Origin: an uncultured Anaerotruncus sp.
Lineage (GTDB): Bacteria > Bacillota > Clostridia > Oscillospirales > CAG-272
Direction of reading: 5' to 3'
Length of the DNA stretch: 6,050 bases
NCBI GenBank assembly: GCA_905210995.1
Contig: CAJLZE010000088.1
Location: 1-6,050, forward strand
Shown here one piece after another: positions 5,125 to 6,050 of the stretch; position 1 is the stretch's first letter; the number at the start of each line of letters is the position of its first letter. The notes below the pieces were generated by a model. That model searched no databases, had not been told where the DNA came from, and saw only the letters and a list, made by a program, of their open reading frames with translations. Made by a program: the position numbers and the translations under genes.

Positions 5125-6015
5125 ATGAAAAGAACGGCATGCGCGATCATAATGATATTCGTAAGTTTATTGATATTATCATCCTGCTCGGAAAAAAGCG
5201 GGAGCGTATACCTTATCGACGTTTCCGACGGGCTGAGCGACGGAGCGGTGAACATCAAGGTCGATGAAAAGATAGCAGCCCGATTTTCGACCGATGAATT
5301 TACCGACGGTTCCGCGCCCGCGTCAGCCCGGATCACCGCGGGAGGCGTGACGTATACGGGAACATACGGATATTCCGATCGCGGTCTGATGTCGGCGTTG
5401 ACAAGAGATCACTACAAAGACGACGACGGAAACACATTTGCTATCGTACGCGACAGCGGCAAGCCGGGCGACTTCTACCGCTTTTTGGCTTATGACGAAA
5501 CATTGCCTGTCGCCTGTTCCATTGAGCAGGGAAAGGATATAGCACTCAGCTTTCTCGGTGAGATCGTTGATGCCGACAATTATACGTTGCTCTCAACGTG
5601 GACTGAAGATGATTTTGAACACAGCAATGTACTTGGATATTCGTATGAGTTTGTCCGCCTCATAGATGATATCCCGACCAACGATGTGGCATATATCCAT
5701 GTTGACAGCCGTCATGCGGCAGTTTACAGGTACATTTCTTATTCGGTAGGTGAGTTTGCCGGAGTCACTTTGCCCGAGGACTTCAGCCTTGAGCGCTCCA
5801 TGGATGCGGTCGAGACAAAAGCAGGTGAGATGTGGTCTGCCGCCGCGGCATCCGACGGCGCAGCGTCATCCGCGCCCGACTTTGAAGTGCTGAGGGACAC
5901 CTGCTGTCTTGTCAGAACAGAAAAAGGCAAGCTCGCGCTTGCGGCAGACGTAAACGTTGCCCGCAAGGATGCGAACCTGAAAGACCGTGTGACAATGCTA
6001 ATGATAATAGACTGA
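5125..6015 (+). CDS. Putative lipoprotein of unknown function, possibly PepSY/YcdB-like
   Basis: The 296-residue protein opens with a lipoprotein signal: Lys2-Arg3, a hydrophobic core AIIMIFVSLLIL, then the lipobox LSSC with Cys21 as the expected lipidated residue. The mature protein would be anchored to the outer face of the membrane. I do not recognise the family firmly. Three segments look alike in kind: about 66-127 (VTYTGTYGYS to DFYRFLAY), 134-210 (an alpha segment, then YSYEFVRLIDDIPTNDVAYIHVD and AAVYRYISY) and 220-296 (a helix, then VLRDTCCLVRTEKGKLALAADV). The second resembles PepSY/YcdB-type repeats, where a helix packs on a sheet and strands carry Y-x-F and V-D motifs; this is an impression only. 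A low-complexity Ala/Ser segment (about 238-251) separates the last two. Codon use in roughly 5500-5760 looks more A/T-rich than ftsK or recG. It is probably co-transcribed and translationally coupled with the small ORF upstream. Confidence 0.85.
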   Translation: MKRTACAIIMIFVSLLILSSCSEKSGSVYLIDVSDGLSDGAVNIKVDEKIAARFSTDEFTDGSAPASARITAGGVTYTGTYGYSDRGLMSALTRDHYKDDDGNTFAIVRDSGKPGDFYRFLAYDETLPVACSIEQGKDIALSFLGEIVDADNYTLLSTWTEDDFEHSNVLGYSYEFVRLIDDIPTNDVAYIHVDSRHAAVYRYISYSVGEFAGVTLPEDFSLERSMDAVETKAGEMWSAAAASDGAASSAPDFEVLRDTCCLVRTEKGKLALAADVNVARKDANLKDRVTMLMIID

Positions 6016-6023
6016 AGCATATA

Positions 6024-6050
6024 CGCCGTCCGGCGCCGCACTTATGTGCG
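6024..6050 (+). other. Incomplete hairpins downstream of the lipoprotein gene
   Basis: CGCCG/CGGCG (6024-6028 with 6031-6035, a tight 2-base loop) and CGCAC/GTGCG (6037-6041 with 6046-6050, loop TTAT) lie 8 to 35 bases after the lipoprotein stop. The window ends on the last paired base, so a U-tract cannot be seen. This could be the start of a terminator or only GC-rich intergenic sequence. Confidence 0.3.

Noticed and set aside
4883..5128. 81-codon ORF from ATG 4883 across the leader
   Set aside because: The ATG is only about 12 bases after the predicted transcription start and has no good ribosome site, and the frame reads through the GC palindrome. Only its part after GTG 4991 remains a possible alternative.

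Overview
The window is a GC-rich, densely coded piece of a bacterial chromosome. It carries housekeeping DNA-maintenance genes, a cell-wall amidase and a short lipoprotein operon. Strong AGGAGG-type ribosome sites, near-perfect sigma-A/sigma-70 promoters with 17-bp spacers, U-tract terminators and a lipobox lipoprotein fit a GC-rich Bacillota lineage of the Clostridia/Oscillospirales kind. That assignment is inferred from style and protein character, not from a marker gene.

Layout. (1) Bases 1-1722, plus strand: the C-terminal part of an FtsK/SpoIIIE DNA translocase; its start and membrane domain lie left of the window. (2) Bases 1723-1855: a short tail with a GC-rich hairpin, then a long perfect-stem terminator that serves both converging genes. 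(3) Bases 1856-3979, minus strand: a complete recG helicase gene. (4) Bases 3980-4123: a compact divergent control region with two back-to-back promoters, each an exact TTGACA-N17-TATAAT, and a 12-bp perfect palindrome in the leader of the rightward gene. (5) Bases 4124-4729, plus strand: a single-domain zinc N-acetylmuramoyl-L-alanine amidase (Amidase_3) with no signal peptide, followed by a classic terminator. (6) Bases 4794-5124: a new promoter, a leader of about 118 bases with a 20-bp GC palindrome, and a probable 43-codon small ORF with a consensus ribosome site. (7) Bases 5125-6015, plus strand: a lipoprotein of unknown function whose ribosome site lies inside the last codons of the small ORF.

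How the genes relate. FtsK/SpoIIIE and RecG both act in chromosome maintenance (segregation pumping; fork and recombination-intermediate remodelling) but are convergent and independently transcribed. RecG and the amidase share only an upstream control region. The small ORF and the lipoprotein look like one coupled unit. I see no CRISPR array, transposon, tRNA, rRNA or clear defence system. The least explained part is the control region plus small ORF plus lipoprotein at 4794-6015.
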